Origin: Equus caballus
Lineage: Eukaryota; Chordata; Mammalia; Perissodactyla; Equidae
DNA: 64,000 nucleotides
Direction of reading: 5' to 3'
NCBI RefSeq assembly: GCF_041296265.1
Contig: NC_091695.1
Coordinates: 17,653,001 to 17,717,000 of the forward strand
Under the pieces are notes generated by a model that saw nothing but the letters and a program-made list of their open reading frames with translations, did not search any database and was not told the DNA's origin. Shown in pieces: positions 35,370 through 47,773 of this stretch. Made by a program: the position numbers and the translations under genes. Numbering within the stretch: the stretch's first letter is position 1; each line of letters starts with the position of its first letter.

Positions 35370-35575
35370 CTCTATGCTAAGTATATTAACATCGTTTCCT
35401 ATTTTAAAACTTACACACCAATGAAATATGTATTATCATGTCATTATTGCTGATAAAAATGTTGAGACTCAGAAAATACAATTAATTCACCAAAGATCAC
35501 AGTAAATGACAAAGCCTGGAATTGAATTTAAATCTATGGTTCCAAGCCATGCTTCTTTCATTATGCTGGTCTGTC
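35370..35575 (-). mobile_element. MIR SINE, antisense
   Basis: 'tgctaagtatattaacatcg', 'ttgagactcagaaaa', 'aaagatcacagtaaatgacaa', 'gcctggaattgaa' and 'atgcttctttcattatgctg' follow the MIR antisense consensus in order. Confidence 0.75.
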
Positions 35576-36719
35576 ATTAGCTCTTTGTCACTTTCCTGCC
35601 CGTTCTGTTTTCTACATGTAGGAAATACATTTTCATGTGTGTCAAAAATAGCATTTAGCTGTGAAGGAGATAATAGTTTCTTTGTACATTGACTTGATCA
35701 GACAAAACTAAAATGGTGTCTTCATCTATGGGAGTAGTTCTTATAGTATCTTATTAACCTGAACATTTCAGAAAGGTGCTTGTTATTGATACGTTATTAT
35801 TATAAACTTATCTTTTAAAACATTATTGAATGATTAAAGATACATCTGTGGTTATGAACTACTGTAGAATACAGATGCTTTTGTTTTCTCAAAGTAACAT
35901 CTATAAATATAACAAAGATTTCATGACTCAAAATAAGATAATCACATACGTAGCTTTGATCAAAACCAATGCTTATATCACCAGAAATTTGGAGGGTGAC
36001 TATGTAACCATTGACGTTTAGCACATTATCTAGCAAGAATATAGAAAACATGTTAGAGAATATGGAAGGCTGTAGAAAATATAGAAGGATTGAGCAAACC
36101 ACATTATAAGTTGCTCTCCATATCAGATATTTTAAGTATTTAGTGTTATAATATGCCTAGTAAAGCTAATAGATTAAAATGTAATAATAGAAAGTTAAAA
36201 GATAATAATCAAGGAATCTAGATGAGTATGTTGAGAGCATCAGTGACACTAAGTGAGATAACACTTTAGTAGGAAAGAAAACACAGGAGAGAGGGAATAG
36301 CATGTCATAAATGCAACTTGCTCATTTCACCAGGTCACTACAGTGTTTTTAGAACCTTAGGGCAATTACTGTAGCATCAGCGTAAATCAATGGTAAGCCT
36401 GAAGATATACAGGGCTATATTTCCTTCAATGTCCATATATTTTTTCAAAACTTGAAAATTCTTTTGGTGACTCATAAATGCTGCCTTTCCTATGATCCTC
36501 AATTTGAATATCATAACTCTAGAAGTATGATCACTTCTAATGCTTTACTACTCCTGATCCTTCCTTTATAAATTTTAGTGCTTAAATTATATTCATTGTT
36601 ATATTAGCGCTATTTCAAAAAAAACACAGGTCCTCAGAACGATGGAACTGTGAAAGACAGATGTTTTTCTACAACAATGTAGAATACTTTTCTGTCTAAT
36701 CATAAACCTAATTCAAATT

Positions 36720-36965
36720 CTGGCACTTAGATCGACTTCAAAACCCAACTCATCACTAACAAGCTGTGTAACCTCTAACAAGTTCCTTAACTTACATATG
36801 CCTCAGTTTCCTTATGTAAAATACGGGGCTACCTGTTTTACAATTCATAGTGGTATTTGAAGATTGAAATTAATATATTTGAATCTTTTAGCACAACGCC
36901 TGCCACATAGTAAATGTTATAAAAATTTACTATCATCATTAATATTTTTATTATCATTATTTCAG
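36720..36965 (+). mobile_element. MIR SINE whose tail supplies the E splice acceptor
   Basis: Sense MIR: 'aagctgtgtaacctctaac', 'cctcagtttccttatgtaaaa', 'ttagcacaacgcctgccaca', 'tagtaaatgtt'. The AT/TTA-rich MIR tail runs directly into 'tttattatcattatttcag', the acceptor (AG at 36964-36965) ahead of the E coding exon. The tract thus appears to be SINE-derived. Confidence 0.75.
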
Positions 36966-36984
36966 ATATTCTTCAACAACAATC

Positions 36985-37981
36985 ATGTTGTTAGCTGAAG
37001 GAAATCAGAGTACTGGAGCCACGTTAACCCTCTTGGGCTTCTCAGAATATCCAGATGTTCAGGTGCCCTGTTCCTGGCATTCTTGACCACCTACACAGTC
37101 ACTTTGGTGGGGAACCTCAGCATGATCATGATCATCAGGATCAGTCCTAAACTCAACATCCCCATATATTTTTTTCTCAGTCACTTGTCCTTTGTTGATT
37201 TCTGTTATTCCATTATAGTTACACTCAAACTGTTAGAGAAGTTGGTTGTGGAAGACAGAACCATTTCTTTCATAGGATGCATCATGCAATTCTTCTTGGC
37301 TTGTATATCTGCAGTGGCAGAAACATTCATCTTGGCAGTGATGGCCTGTGACCACTTTGTGGCCATCTGTAATCCTCTGCTTTATACAGTGGCCATGTCA
37401 CAGAGGCTCTGTGCCCTCCTGGTGGCTGGGTCATACCTCTGGGGTATGGCTGGCCCCTGGGTACTCCTTTGCTATGCTCTTCGGTTAAACTTTTCTGGAC
37501 ATAACATAATCAACCACTTTTTCTGTGAATATACTGCTCTCATTGCTGTCTCAATCTCCAATATACAAATTCCCCACCTACTGCTCTTTGGTTTTACCAC
37601 CTTCAATGAGGTGAGTATACTATGCGTCATCCTTGCTAGATACGTATTTATTTTTGAGACTGTACTTAACATCTGTTCTGCTAGCGGGCGTTGTGAGCCT
37701 TCTCCACCTGTGTCTCCTACCTTATCGCCGTCACCATCTTTCACGGGACCATCGTTTCCTTCTACTCTGTGCCCAACTCCAAAAACTCTTGGCAAATTGT
37801 CAAAGTGGCCTCTGTATTTTACACAATGGTCAACCTCATGTTGAATGCTCCGATCTATAGCTTGAGGAATAAAGATGCGAAGGATGCCTTCCAGAAATTC
37901 ATTGACACAAAAGTCCTGTTTTCTGAACCAATCTCAAAAGATGTTTTTAATCTTAAAAGCAGTGGAAACAGAGTCTTCTAA
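36985..37981 (+). pseudogene. OR5D14: OR5D14-like olfactory receptor pseudogene E
   Basis: ATG at 36985 opens [24 protein letters not shown] one-base deletion near 37066 (CCC-CTG to CCCTG) shifts frame in the first bases of TM1. The rest is open from 37083: NLSMIMIIRISPKLNIP, MACDHFVAICNPLLYTVAMSQ, GSYLWGMAGPWVLLCYALRL and HNIINHFFCEYTALIAVS, all close to human OR5D14 as I remember it. A second one-base deletion near 37696 (IL3, before FSTC) shifts frame again. The tail from about 37697 reads [13 protein letters not shown] and [12 protein letters not shown], with a slightly extended C-terminus ending in TAA at 37981. The DRY-type Arg is His, and the second ECL2 cysteine pair is missing (FSGHN, VSISN). 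Only two frameshifts, so inactivation looks fairly recent. Confidence 0.9.
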
Positions 37982-38254
37982 AACCTACAGCACATATTCG
38001 CATGAGGTATTTTTGGTGACTGATGTCACCATATTTTGAATCGGTAAACTGAATTCCTTTGAAGTTATTTGTGTTGTATGTCACTGAAGCATTGTGTATT
38101 TTTTGGGAGATACAGATGGATATGCTATGTGATAAAAGGGGGGATGATACTCTTCTGATACTTTCATTCCTTGCGTTCTGCAAATTCTATGAATCCACAA
38201 TCTTGGGCTTTCTAACAATCAGCTTATGCTGAGAAGTATATTGGGCAAGAACAG

Positions 38255-38385
38255 TTACATCTATTGCGTAGATGATGACACAGAGATTCAAGAAACTAGC
38301 CTAGAATTGACTGAAATGATTAATTTAAGACAGGAACTCAACTCTGTTAACTCTAAATCTAGTGTCCTTTCACTCTAGTACCTTG
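38255..38385 (-). mobile_element. MIR SINE fragment, antisense
   Basis: 'gatgacacagagattcaaga', 'gacaggaactcaact', 'aaatctagtgtcctttcac' follow the antisense MIR order. Old and weak. Confidence 0.5.
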
Positions 38386-39589
38386 GAGACTATTAAAGTC
38401 ATCAAGTGAAAAGTTGGTGGGAAATGTTTAAAGGAAGTAATCAACCTGACACTGCCTGAATCCACAGATCAGACTTAGCAGCACTAAAAGTGGACAACTA
38501 GTTAACACGTATGTCACAATTTGATGCAACTGGCAATAGTCACAACCACCTATGAAGAATTCTTGCCTAAAGGAAACTAAAACAGTGAATCTAAACTAAT
38601 AAAGCTTCTTGATGTACCAGTTTAAAGGAATTGGTGCAGGAACAAGTCAAATGATGACAAATAAAGCAATAAGAAAAATACAGATGGTCCAATTTTTCCA
38701 AAAAATTACCTGAACGCACATACATGTACATGAACACACCCTCAAAACTGTTACACACTACACAGAACATAATGCTACAGAATACATGGAACTGTTACAT
38801 AATAAAAAAATTTTAGTTATAACAACCAAATTTGTTTGCTTCTTGATTCAAACTAACTGTACAAATATATCTTTGAGACAACTGGGGAAATTTAAAGTGA
38901 GTTTGGTATTAAATTATATAACAATATGTTATTTTGTTAGATGCAATTTTGGCATGAGTGTTTATTCTAATGCTTATTTTATCGATGGTTACATTTTTTA
39001 TAAACTCCTGTTAATGACTTAGTACTGTTAGCAAGTGGATGGGAAGTCAGGGACTCACTGTCCCTAAAATGTCTTTACCTTTCAGGACAAAGAACACTAC
39101 ACATAGTCTTGCTTTCCAGGCTGCACACAGGATTTTTGGCCAAAAATGCATTTGGGACAGGAAAGAGAAGCAGTGTAGCAATGTAGTTCTTATAGTTGAT
39201 TGTCTTGACGCTTGTAACATTGGTGGAAGTACTTTTTATTTCCTTGAATGTCTTTAAAAGACAAAGTTTTAAAACTACATTGATAAACCTCTTTTGGTTT
39301 TATCATCCCAGATTATTTCAGTAGAACTGAAATTATTTAAGGACAATTTCTTAAAGAAAATGTACCACAAAAGTACTCAACTAGTGCCATCTCATATTTT
39401 GTTGTTGTTCTAAAAAGTACCAACACAGTGGCACAAATACAGCTTTAAAGGACCACCAATTGATATACCCAGATAAGCTTCCTTTTTCCTTTCTGCCATA
39501 AATAATATCATGCTGAAATATCCAAGTTACATTTGTTGCAAAAGGGGTTTAGAAAACATAGGACACTACTGCAAACTGCAGAATTATTG
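38386..39589. other. Intergenic between E and F
   Basis: No gene or confident repeat. Confidence 0.35.
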
Positions 39590-39957
39590 AGATGCATGAA
39601 AAAAGCTGACTGTCGATTTGAAAATCAATTGTATTTGCTATTCCCTTTGTCTCAAATTCAACGCTCTTCCCTCAGTTATTTGCATAATTTGCTTTCTCAC
39701 TTGGAAATGGTCCACACTCAAATACCACCTCACTATAGTCTTGTCTGACCTCCCTATTTAAAATGAAACCTTCAATTATATATTTTTTTGCATTTATAAT
39801 TACTGGAAAATCATTGCATATTTATTTTTTATTCCCCATTAAATTAAATTTGTTGAAAAATGGACATTCTTGCTCTTCTTCTCCAATACCTAAGATAGCA
39901 CCTAGCTTAGGGTAAACCTCTAATAAATATTTATTGAAAGAATGGATGAATGAGTAA
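39590..39957 (+). mobile_element. L2 LINE 3' end, sense
   Basis: 'cactcaaataccacctcac', 'gtcttgtctgacctccctatt', 'gatagcacctagcttagg' and 'ctaataaatatttattgaaag' with 'aatggatgaatgag' match the L2 terminal region. Confidence 0.7.
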
Positions 39958-42354
39958 TTACATACCCTCATTATGTACTCAACCTTATTTCCCTGGTTTC
40001 TGACTAGAGATAGAAAATTCAGCAGAGTGGACACTTGTTTTGGTTTGTCTTACTTTGTTTTATTTTGACCGCCAAGTTTCAATAATCACTTCTAAAACAT
40101 CCTTATTGTTCTTTGTGAACTATCACCTGTCTGATCTTAAATTCCTCATAGTTCTGGAAAGTTTGGCTCTATTCCAAGTTCCTTGGAAGGTCATGTTTAT
40201 TATTCAGTAAGATTCTTGGTACACTTACTTTATGTTAATCAATTGATGTAGGAGTTTAGAATATATAAGTGAACACATTCTCTGCTTTTCTTTTTCTCTG
40301 GAATTTTTATTCTAGCAGGGAGAAACAAACAATATATAATAACTGCAATAAATAAAGATTAAAAATATATTTGAAGCTTGTTAAGTACTTTAAACATTAA
40401 AGTGGATAGTGGAGTAGCCCCTGCAGTATAATAGTATGTTCACGGAAGTTTCCACTGAAAGGTCCATTTGAACAAAAACTTAAGGGAAAGCATTCCAAGG
40501 TAGGGGGAAAAAAACTGGCAGAAAAGACCATAAGTAAGGAATGTACAATATTTTCTAGAAACAGAAGGCAAGGAACAGAAGGAAAGAGGTCAGACTAGCT
40601 GGGGCAAGGGTAATAGAACAGAACAAAGATTTAAAAGGGACTGGATAATTTTCCCAACTTAATATTAAATTTGTAAATATTTCTGATTTAACTCTGAAGG
40701 CATCAAGATGACCTAGAAGATCTCCAATATGGTGAGAGTGGATGATATGGAGGCAGACAGTTATGCTTGCCATATAGTAGTCACTCAGTTAATACTTGAT
40801 AATGAGGACTTTTATAATTACATAATTTTGGTAGTTGTATGAGGTATGGGACTAATTAGGGGCCTGGGGGAAGTGACCTTATAAATTTTCATGTGAAATA
40901 CCCCTTATGCTGCTCCAGGTTTTCTAGAATACAAGAATTATGTTAGAGAAAGGTGATTAATTTTAATTGTTTATTTAATGACCTCAAGAGAATGGGGCAA
41001 TGGGTGGTCTCTAGGGTTCATGTCCCAAAGGTAGTGACTATAGCTATAAGAACACATGCATCACTCCCAATCTGCAGAGGTCCTCCCTTTGCCTCCAGCA
41101 GGTTTGTTTTAAGATTCTAGAGACAGATTGATGCTAATTTCAACGTAGGGTATGTAGAAAACAACATGATGGGGGAACTTATCCTTTAGATCTAGACAGC
41201 TCTTGAAAAATATTTAGCCCCTGCAAAAGTTACACATATGAACATGCAAAGAAGAGGATACATTTATTTATTTATTCTCAAGAGCTTTGTGTCAGAGGGC
41301 CTGGCTTGGCTGAACTCCTCGCTAACAGCCCATGAAGAACTGGTACTGGGGTTGGGAGGAGCCGAGGTACAGGAGGTGTGGGGAGAGAAGAGCTCTGAGA
41401 ATTTGAGGGAATGTGCAATATCTTGATTCTACAAATTTTTGGAAAGGGATCCAGGTAGAACAGACAAATATTTAAATAAATTGAAACAAACAGAGATTGA
41501 ATAGACCCTCTATTGAAAAACAATGAAAAGTGATCAGCTTTAATTAAGATTATAAAGCAGGACACACACGTCCCTTCTGGGCAAAAAGTTACAAAAAAAT
41601 TGGGAAAAGAATTACACGGAAGAAGATTTCAGCTGTTATATTTCCTATATAGTTTTCAGGACACAGGAGCCATTATATTAAATATAATATTAGTTTAAAA
41701 TGAATTTTTAAATGCTTTAGCTAAATTAAATATTGTATTATGAAAAAAGTTTGATAATTAGAACATCTGACTTTGTGATGGATTGTCTTTTGAGGTTGTC
41801 ATTAATACTCAAATTTATGAATATAGGGACAGAGGGCTCTTGAGTGTCTCAGTTTTGCATATGATCTGACATTTTTATTGATGAGCCATCTGAAATCCAT
41901 TTCTTGGGTTGTGGGACCAGAGGTAATCTTACCAGAAATGATAGAGAAAGAGTTTTCCAGAATGGTAAGATCTTAAAAGTGTTGGCAACCATTTACAGAA
42001 ATATAATTCTTTTGTATTACTATTTTCTCATGAAAAGTCTTTATAATGCAGTACTACCTCCAATTTAGAATCTCTCTCCCTCACAGGTAATATAGGACAG
42101 AAGGAATATCCTATATGTCTTGAAGGGAGAGTAGAAAGAGAGAAAGAGAGAGAGAGAGACCTTTGAAAGAGAAGTTTCTAAGTCAGAGTCTTTACTATAC
42201 TTAGTTATTCCTGGGAGAGAAAATGTCCCTAAATCCCCTTCTCATTTCATCTCGATGTTCCTTTCTAGTATAACTCTGTGGCATGTATGCTGTCATTGGG
42301 CTATTTCTCATAGGTTTAGAGTCTCTAGTTTGTCAATTAAAAGTATGATGATTA
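39958..42354. other. Intergenic upstream of F
   Basis: Contains a decayed block at about 40455-40790 ('gcattccaaggtagggg', 'gaaagaggtcagactagctgg') typical of an old mammalian repeat I cannot name. A conserved block at 41006-41032 resembles the candidate promoter blocks of B and E. A GA-rich microsatellite lies at 42136-42160. No F upstream-exon donor could be placed with confidence. Confidence 0.4.
42136..42160. repeat. (GA)n microsatellite
   Basis: Imperfect AG/GA run. Confidence 0.85.
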
Positions 42355-42596
42355 GGGGTCAGCCCGGTTGCATAGTGGTTAAGTTCATGCACTCCACTTC
42401 GGCAGCCCAGGGTTCACAGGTTCGGATCCCCAGAGAAAACCCAGCACAGCTCATCAAGCTATGCTGTGGTAACATGCCACATAAAAATAGAGGAAGACCG
42501 GCACAGACATTAGCTCAGTGATAGTCTTCCTCAAGCAAAAAGAGGAAGATTGGCAACAGATCTTAGCCCAGAGCCAATCTTCCTCACATACACAGA
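42355..42596 (+). mobile_element. ERE SINE
   Basis: 'ggggtcagcccggttgcata', 'gtggttaagttcatgcactcc', 'cagcccagggttcacaggttc', a degenerate middle, 'aggaagattggcaacagatc' and 'agagccaatcttcctcac'. Flanking aaaagtatgatgatt / aaaaggtatgataatt is an imperfect target duplication. Confidence 0.9.
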
Positions 42597-43495
42597 AAAG
42601 GTATGATAATTCATAAAGGAAATATGTTAGTAGCTAGACAAGAATACGGATCAGGGTCTGGTGTAATAAAATGGATTTGGGGCTGGGAGTCTGGAGATGT
42701 AGGATCTGGTCACAGACATGTAGATTGGTACTTACTTGCATTTCGTTGGGAAAGCCAAGATTCTCCAGTTTCCCTTATGTCACCTCCAGAACAAGCAGGT
42801 AGACTAGATAACCTTTATCATCTGTTCCAATTTTATTATTCCTCAAGCAATGAGGAAGGATTGACATTTGGGATTCCCCGAGCTGAGGAGCATACTCTTT
42901 GAGAAAAATCAATTAAACTTAACTTTGATAACAGATTTACTTAGTCAGAGTGAAAAGCAAAGATTAAAGTGCTGTAAGGAATTAACAATAAAGGCACAAA
43001 TGTAAAGTAGAGGTTTTCATTCTTAATGTCAAAGTATGAATATATGATGCAAAAATTAATTTGTTTAGAAATTTCTCATTTTTGTTACTGATTATAGTAT
43101 TGACATAATCAGTCATTGCAGTATGCTAGGCTTATCTTTTATGAACTTATAATTTTCAAGGAGAGCTGAAAGTGTTATGGGAGGATTTGCTTTAAAATAA
43201 CCATAAATCTCTTGATTTCATACTTTTTTGTAAATATTAAAAATTATAATTGAGTACAAACATAATGCAATAACTGTATTGTTTTTACATAAGGAAACAT
43301 TTTAAATGGTCGTTATGTTTTACAATTTTAGACATTTAGTGTATCTTGCATAGAAAATACAAAAAGAAATCCTGAAAGGCATATTTTGCTTCATTTTGCA
43401 GTCTTGGGAAGGGCAGTTAACCAAGCTTCTTATATCCTCACTCTCCTTAATATTTTTATTTTCAGGACTGATTCAGATTCTAACAAACAGAAACC
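42597..43495 (+). other. Sequence before the F coding exon
   Basis: The F acceptor 'taatatttttattttcag' ends at 43465; the exon then has 30 bases before the ATG. No other feature is recognised. Confidence 0.4.
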
Positions 43496-44434
43496 ATGTT
43501 TCTGTCAGAGAGAAATAAAACTGGGGCCACGTTCACTCTCTTGGGCTTCTCAGATTTCCCAGAACTGCAAATCCCTCTCTTCTTGATTTTTCTGGCTATT
43601 TACACTGTCACTGTTGTAGGGAATATTGGGATGATTGTAATAATCAAAATTAACCCCAAGCTACACACCCCTATGTACTTTTTCCTCAGCCACCTCTCAT
43701 TTGTGGATTTCTGCTATTCCTCCGTCATTACTCCCAAGACCCTGGTGAACCTAGTTGTGGAAGACGGAACCATTTCATTTATAGGATGTGTAGTACAATT
43801 CTTTTTCTCTTGTACCTTTGCGGTAACTGAATTCTTTTTATTAGCTGTGATGGCCTATGACCGCTTTGTGGCCATTTTTAACCCTCTGCTCTACACATTT
43901 GCCATGTCCCAGAAACTCTGTGCCGTGCTAGTGGTCGGATCATATGCATGGGGAGTAGCTTGTTCCTTGATATTCACATGTTCTGTTATCAAATTATCAT
44001 TTCGAGGTTTCAACACAATTAATCATTTCTTCTGTGAATTCTCCTCGTTGCTGTCCCTCTCTTGCTCTGATACTTATGTCAACCAGTTGCTGCTTTTCAT
44101 TTTTGCCACCTTTAATGCGGTTAGCACACTACTCATCATTCTCATGTCTTATGGATTTATCATTGTTGCTATCCTCAAGATGCATTCAGCCAGTGGGCGC
44201 TGCAAAGCCTTCTCCACCTGTGCCTCACACCTGACCACCGTTACTATCTTCTATGGCACCATCCTCTTCCTCTACTGTGTGCCCAACTCCAAAAACTCCA
44301 GGCACACAGTCAAAGTGGCCTCTGTGTTTTACACAGTGGTGATCCCCATGTTGAATCCTCTGATCTACAGTTTGAGAAATAAGGATGTCAAGGATATTGT
44401 CAGCAAAATAATTCTTCTTAAGCATTCTTATTAA
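43496..44434 (+). CDS. OR5D18: Olfactory receptor, OR5D18-like (gene F)
   Basis: Intact 312-residue class II odorant receptor. The start at 43496 (aaaccATGt) lies 30 bases after a clear acceptor. NKT glycosylation site at residues 7-9; GNIGM 42-46 in TM1; [19 protein letters not shown] 58-76; Cys98 for the TM3-ECL2 disulfide; [16 protein letters not shown] 119-134, with Phe128 where most ORs have Cys; ECL2 Cys180 and Cys190 present but Arg170 replaces the first ECL2 Cys; [12 protein letters not shown] 237-248; [17 protein letters not shown] at the end of TM7. Close throughout to human OR5D18 ([21 protein letters not shown]) as remembered. Expected to act in the cilia of olfactory neurons through Golf; ligand unknown. 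No lesion seen. Confidence 0.94.
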   Translation: MFLSERNKTGATFTLLGFSDFPELQIPLFLIFLAIYTVTVVGNIGMIVIIKINPKLHTPMYFFLSHLSFVDFCYSSVITPKTLVNLVVEDGTISFIGCVVQFFFSCTFAVTEFFLLAVMAYDRFVAIFNPLLYTFAMSQKLCAVLVVGSYAWGVACSLIFTCSVIKLSFRGFNTINHFFCEFSSLLSLSCSDTYVNQLLLFIFATFNAVSTLLIILMSYGFIIVAILKMHSASGRCKAFSTCASHLTTVTIFYGTILFLYCVPNSKNSRHTVKVASVFYTVVIPMLNPLIYSLRNKDVKDIVSKIILLKHSY

Positions 44435-46875
44435 CCATATTATTATTATTAAGCATATTCTTATTAAGCATATTATTTTAACAGAGTTTGTCCCTGATAT
44501 GTAAATAAAGTGTGTCCATAAATGTTGATTTTAAATTAATTAATTTAAAATTATGAAGAGTTAATGTTGTACAATAGAAAAGTCATGGATTTTAGTTCAA
44601 AGAGACTAAACTTGGCTCTATCTCTCACTGGAAAATAAAATAGCCATCTCTCTCATCTTTAATTTTTAATCTATAAAATTGAGATAATGTAAACTAGCTC
44701 TTAATCTGATTGTGATGAATAAAAAGACTATATTTTAAAAAAGACGGTATAAATATCATATGTAAAACCTTGTGTAATCTCAATAAGCAGTTTTATCCCC
44801 TTTCTTATAACATACCTGAAGTACACTAGGCTCTCAATAAACATGTGAATTTCTCTTGTAAAAGTACAAATAGCAGTTAAAGTAAGACTAGTCTTCATCC
44901 TTCAAGGAATGTAAAATCTAGTGTTGACAGTAGGGCAGTGAAAAAAGTAGTCACTGTATAAGGTAGAAAATAATAAGTTATCATGGAGAATTTGAGAGAA
45001 AGGAAAGTTCAAATCCATTTAGGGACATTAGAGAGATGTCTTCATAAAACAGGTATTGTTTGAATTTGTCCTTGAATAACAGAATGGTCAGAATTTTAGG
45101 AGACACATTTCAACAAGGAGTTTTCTTTGGAAGATGGAAGCATGGCAAAGTCAAAATGCAATACTGAGTCAATGATGAACCAAATTTTTTATTGAGTGAA
45201 TACTTTATGACATGCACGTGTGTGTGTATATTATTGTGTATACAGGTTACTTGGCATGAATGGAAAGTTGATAAGACACGGCCTTTATTCTGAATGTGTT
45301 TCAAAGGAGCTCAAGTATGGTAGGATGATAAGCTGTGATAGACTCCACCAGAGGCATAGAAATAGTAGATTGGCTCTCAAGAAATCTTATAGGCACAAAG
45401 TAAGCAGGGTATCAACCAATCTGTACTTCATACTTTCATTCTGCCTATAAACACATCAAAACCATGATCAATTCCTTGATTCTTTTTCCTCAACATGAGG
45501 GTAATTTCTGAATCCTTCTCAATTGAACTCCCATCTAAAAAAAAAAAAAGTGTCTGGAGTCACCTCAAGTGTTGGAAACAAATAACCTATATAACTTTAT
45601 TCAAAATAAAATGAAAAGCAGGCATTCATTACTGTTAAGACCTATTTGATCTGGTAAATTAAAAATTCTAGATTTCTTTAACATTAATAACTCACTTATG
45701 CTTGAATAAATTATACGTCCTTCTCCTTCTCTTTAATCAATATGTCTAGATAAAATTCCAAACTAATCATCAATATAATGGAAGAAATAAATTTCCAGGT
45801 ATTTTAGTAAGGAAGAAAATCTAACGTGGGGAACAATTTTATATGGATTCAATAAAGTTATTTGGAATGTTCATGTTATTTTAACCTTATGTTCATTATT
45901 GAAATGTTCCATTCATATACATTATATAATAAGGAATCAATTAAATAACCATTCTATATGGAAAAATAAAATAGTGTTTTAGATATTGGATGTCTGATGA
46001 GGGAATGCTTTTCTCTTCTATTGACTTCTGTTTCTCTAGCTATTTACAAATTTATCTTTGTTATACATTTAGCAATTATGCAATTTCTAATTTTCTTTGA
46101 AATTAAGAAATTATTTATATTAATCTTAAACTGAATCCGTAATGGTTAATGCCTTTTTTTAGAGAAGTTTATTTTACTTCTGTCCTGCTTGCACCAAGGA
46201 TGAGCACATTTTTTGATAGAATTACCACAAACCGTTTGCCTTTACTTTGAAGAAACCAAGGCCTATGATGCTTAAGTGACCTCGCCAACATTGTAAAAGC
46301 AATTGTTGATAGAATTCATGAAATCATTCAAGACTCCAGACATATCAGAAGCACACTTTCCATTAAACACTGGCATACAATATGTTTTCCATTATCAGGT
46401 TGTGACAGTTCAGATTCTTTATAGTAGATTCTGTTGCTTCTATATACAACATGACTCATATTAGTAGTCTTCACATCTTTTGGTCATACGCTTCTCAATT
46501 AGTTTTGAAAAGGTATATATTCGAAGAATTTAATTTTACATATACAATATTTCATCATAAACTTAAATAACAAAAACTGTAATTTCCATTGCATATCCAT
46601 TTAGAATACATAAATAAATGACATCCAAAACAGTCATGTTTGTGCCTTTCCTTCTCCTGAACTTACATTCAATCCTACTCCTCCCATTGATCACTACAAC
46701 GTTATTAATCAGATTCATACTTTTTATTTCATAATGCTTTTGGCAAAATCAAAAGTTTTTCTTTCTGTATTAAGTTAACCTTGTAATGATTCAATAATAA
46801 TTATACCACTAATTAAAATATAATTGCATTGCAAATTTGGATAAAATATAATCAATCAAAATTGAAAAAATATTT
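44435..46875. other. Intergenic between F and G, first part
   Basis: Possible short L2-like end at 44805-44855 and MIR-like scrap at 46230-46330, both too weak to call separately. No gene. Confidence 0.35.
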
Positions 46876-46885
46876 TTGGAAATAT

Positions 46886-47077
46886 TTTATTTTGCTGAGG
46901 AAGGATAAGCCTGAGCTAACATCTGTGCCAATCTTCCTCTATTTTTTTTGTATGTGGGTTACCTCCACGGTGTGGTTGGGGACTGGAGTACATTTGCGCC
47001 CAGGATTTGGGCTGTGAACCTGGGCCGCTGAAGTGGAGTGCGCAGGACTTTAACCACTCAGCCATGGGGCTGAGCCC
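46886..47077 (-). mobile_element. ERE SINE, antisense
   Basis: 'gctgaggaaggataagcctg', 'ctaacatctgtgccaatc', 'gcgcccaggatttgggct', 'gccatggggctgagccc'. Target duplication tggaaatatt before (46876-46885) and after (47078 on). Confidence 0.9.
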
Positions 47078-47519
47078 TGGAAATATTCTTTGTGTGAGAA
47101 ATATTATGAATATATGTTTGGATTATTTATTTCAATTAATTAATGTATCCTTGGAAAGATATCACAATGTTAGAAAGCAAGAGGGTTCAGCATCATTTCT
47201 ATTTCCACTTTTTAATAGATGAAAATACGGAGACTGCTTGGTCATATTAAATGGAAATGGGACTAGAAACTGTCAGAGATTGCGCTAAAATAGGAATATC
47301 ACTCAACTCTTTCAACTCCATCCAAGTTACGTGCCAATTTCTCACAATAATCTTTAGTTGTTTATTTTAATTAATATGTTTTGGAGTGGTTTGTTCTGCA
47401 ATCATTAGAAACACTCACTTTCTTAATTTCTGAAAAGGTTACCAAAAGACCTTCCACATCTTATCATATAACAATTAAGTATATCTGTTATTCCACTTGG
47501 AGGCACCATGATTAAAACA
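47078..47519. other. Intergenic
   Basis: Nothing recognised. Confidence 0.3.
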
Positions 47520-47528
47520 ATGGAATTA

Positions 47529-47764
47529 GGGGCAAGCCCAGTGGTGCAGCAGTTAAGTTCCCACGTTCTGCTTTGCCAGCCATGGGTTCGACAGTTCGGA
47601 TCCCGGGTGTGGACATGGCACCACTTGGCAAGCCACGCTGTGGTAGGCATCCCACATATAAAGTAAAGGAAGATGGGCGCGGATGTTGGTTCAGGGCCGG
47701 TCTTCCTCAGCAAATAGAGGAGGATTGGCAGCAGTTAGCTCAGGATTAATCTTCAAAAAAAAAG
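47529..47764 (+). mobile_element. ERE SINE (ERE2-like)
   Basis: 'ggggcaagcccagtggtgca', 'gcagttaagttcccacg', 'ggttcgacagttcggatcc', 'cccacatataaagtaaagg', 'ggaggattggcagcagttag' and poly-A. Target duplication atggaatta at 47520-47528 and 47765-47773. Confidence 0.94.
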
Positions 47765-47773
47765 ATGGAATTA

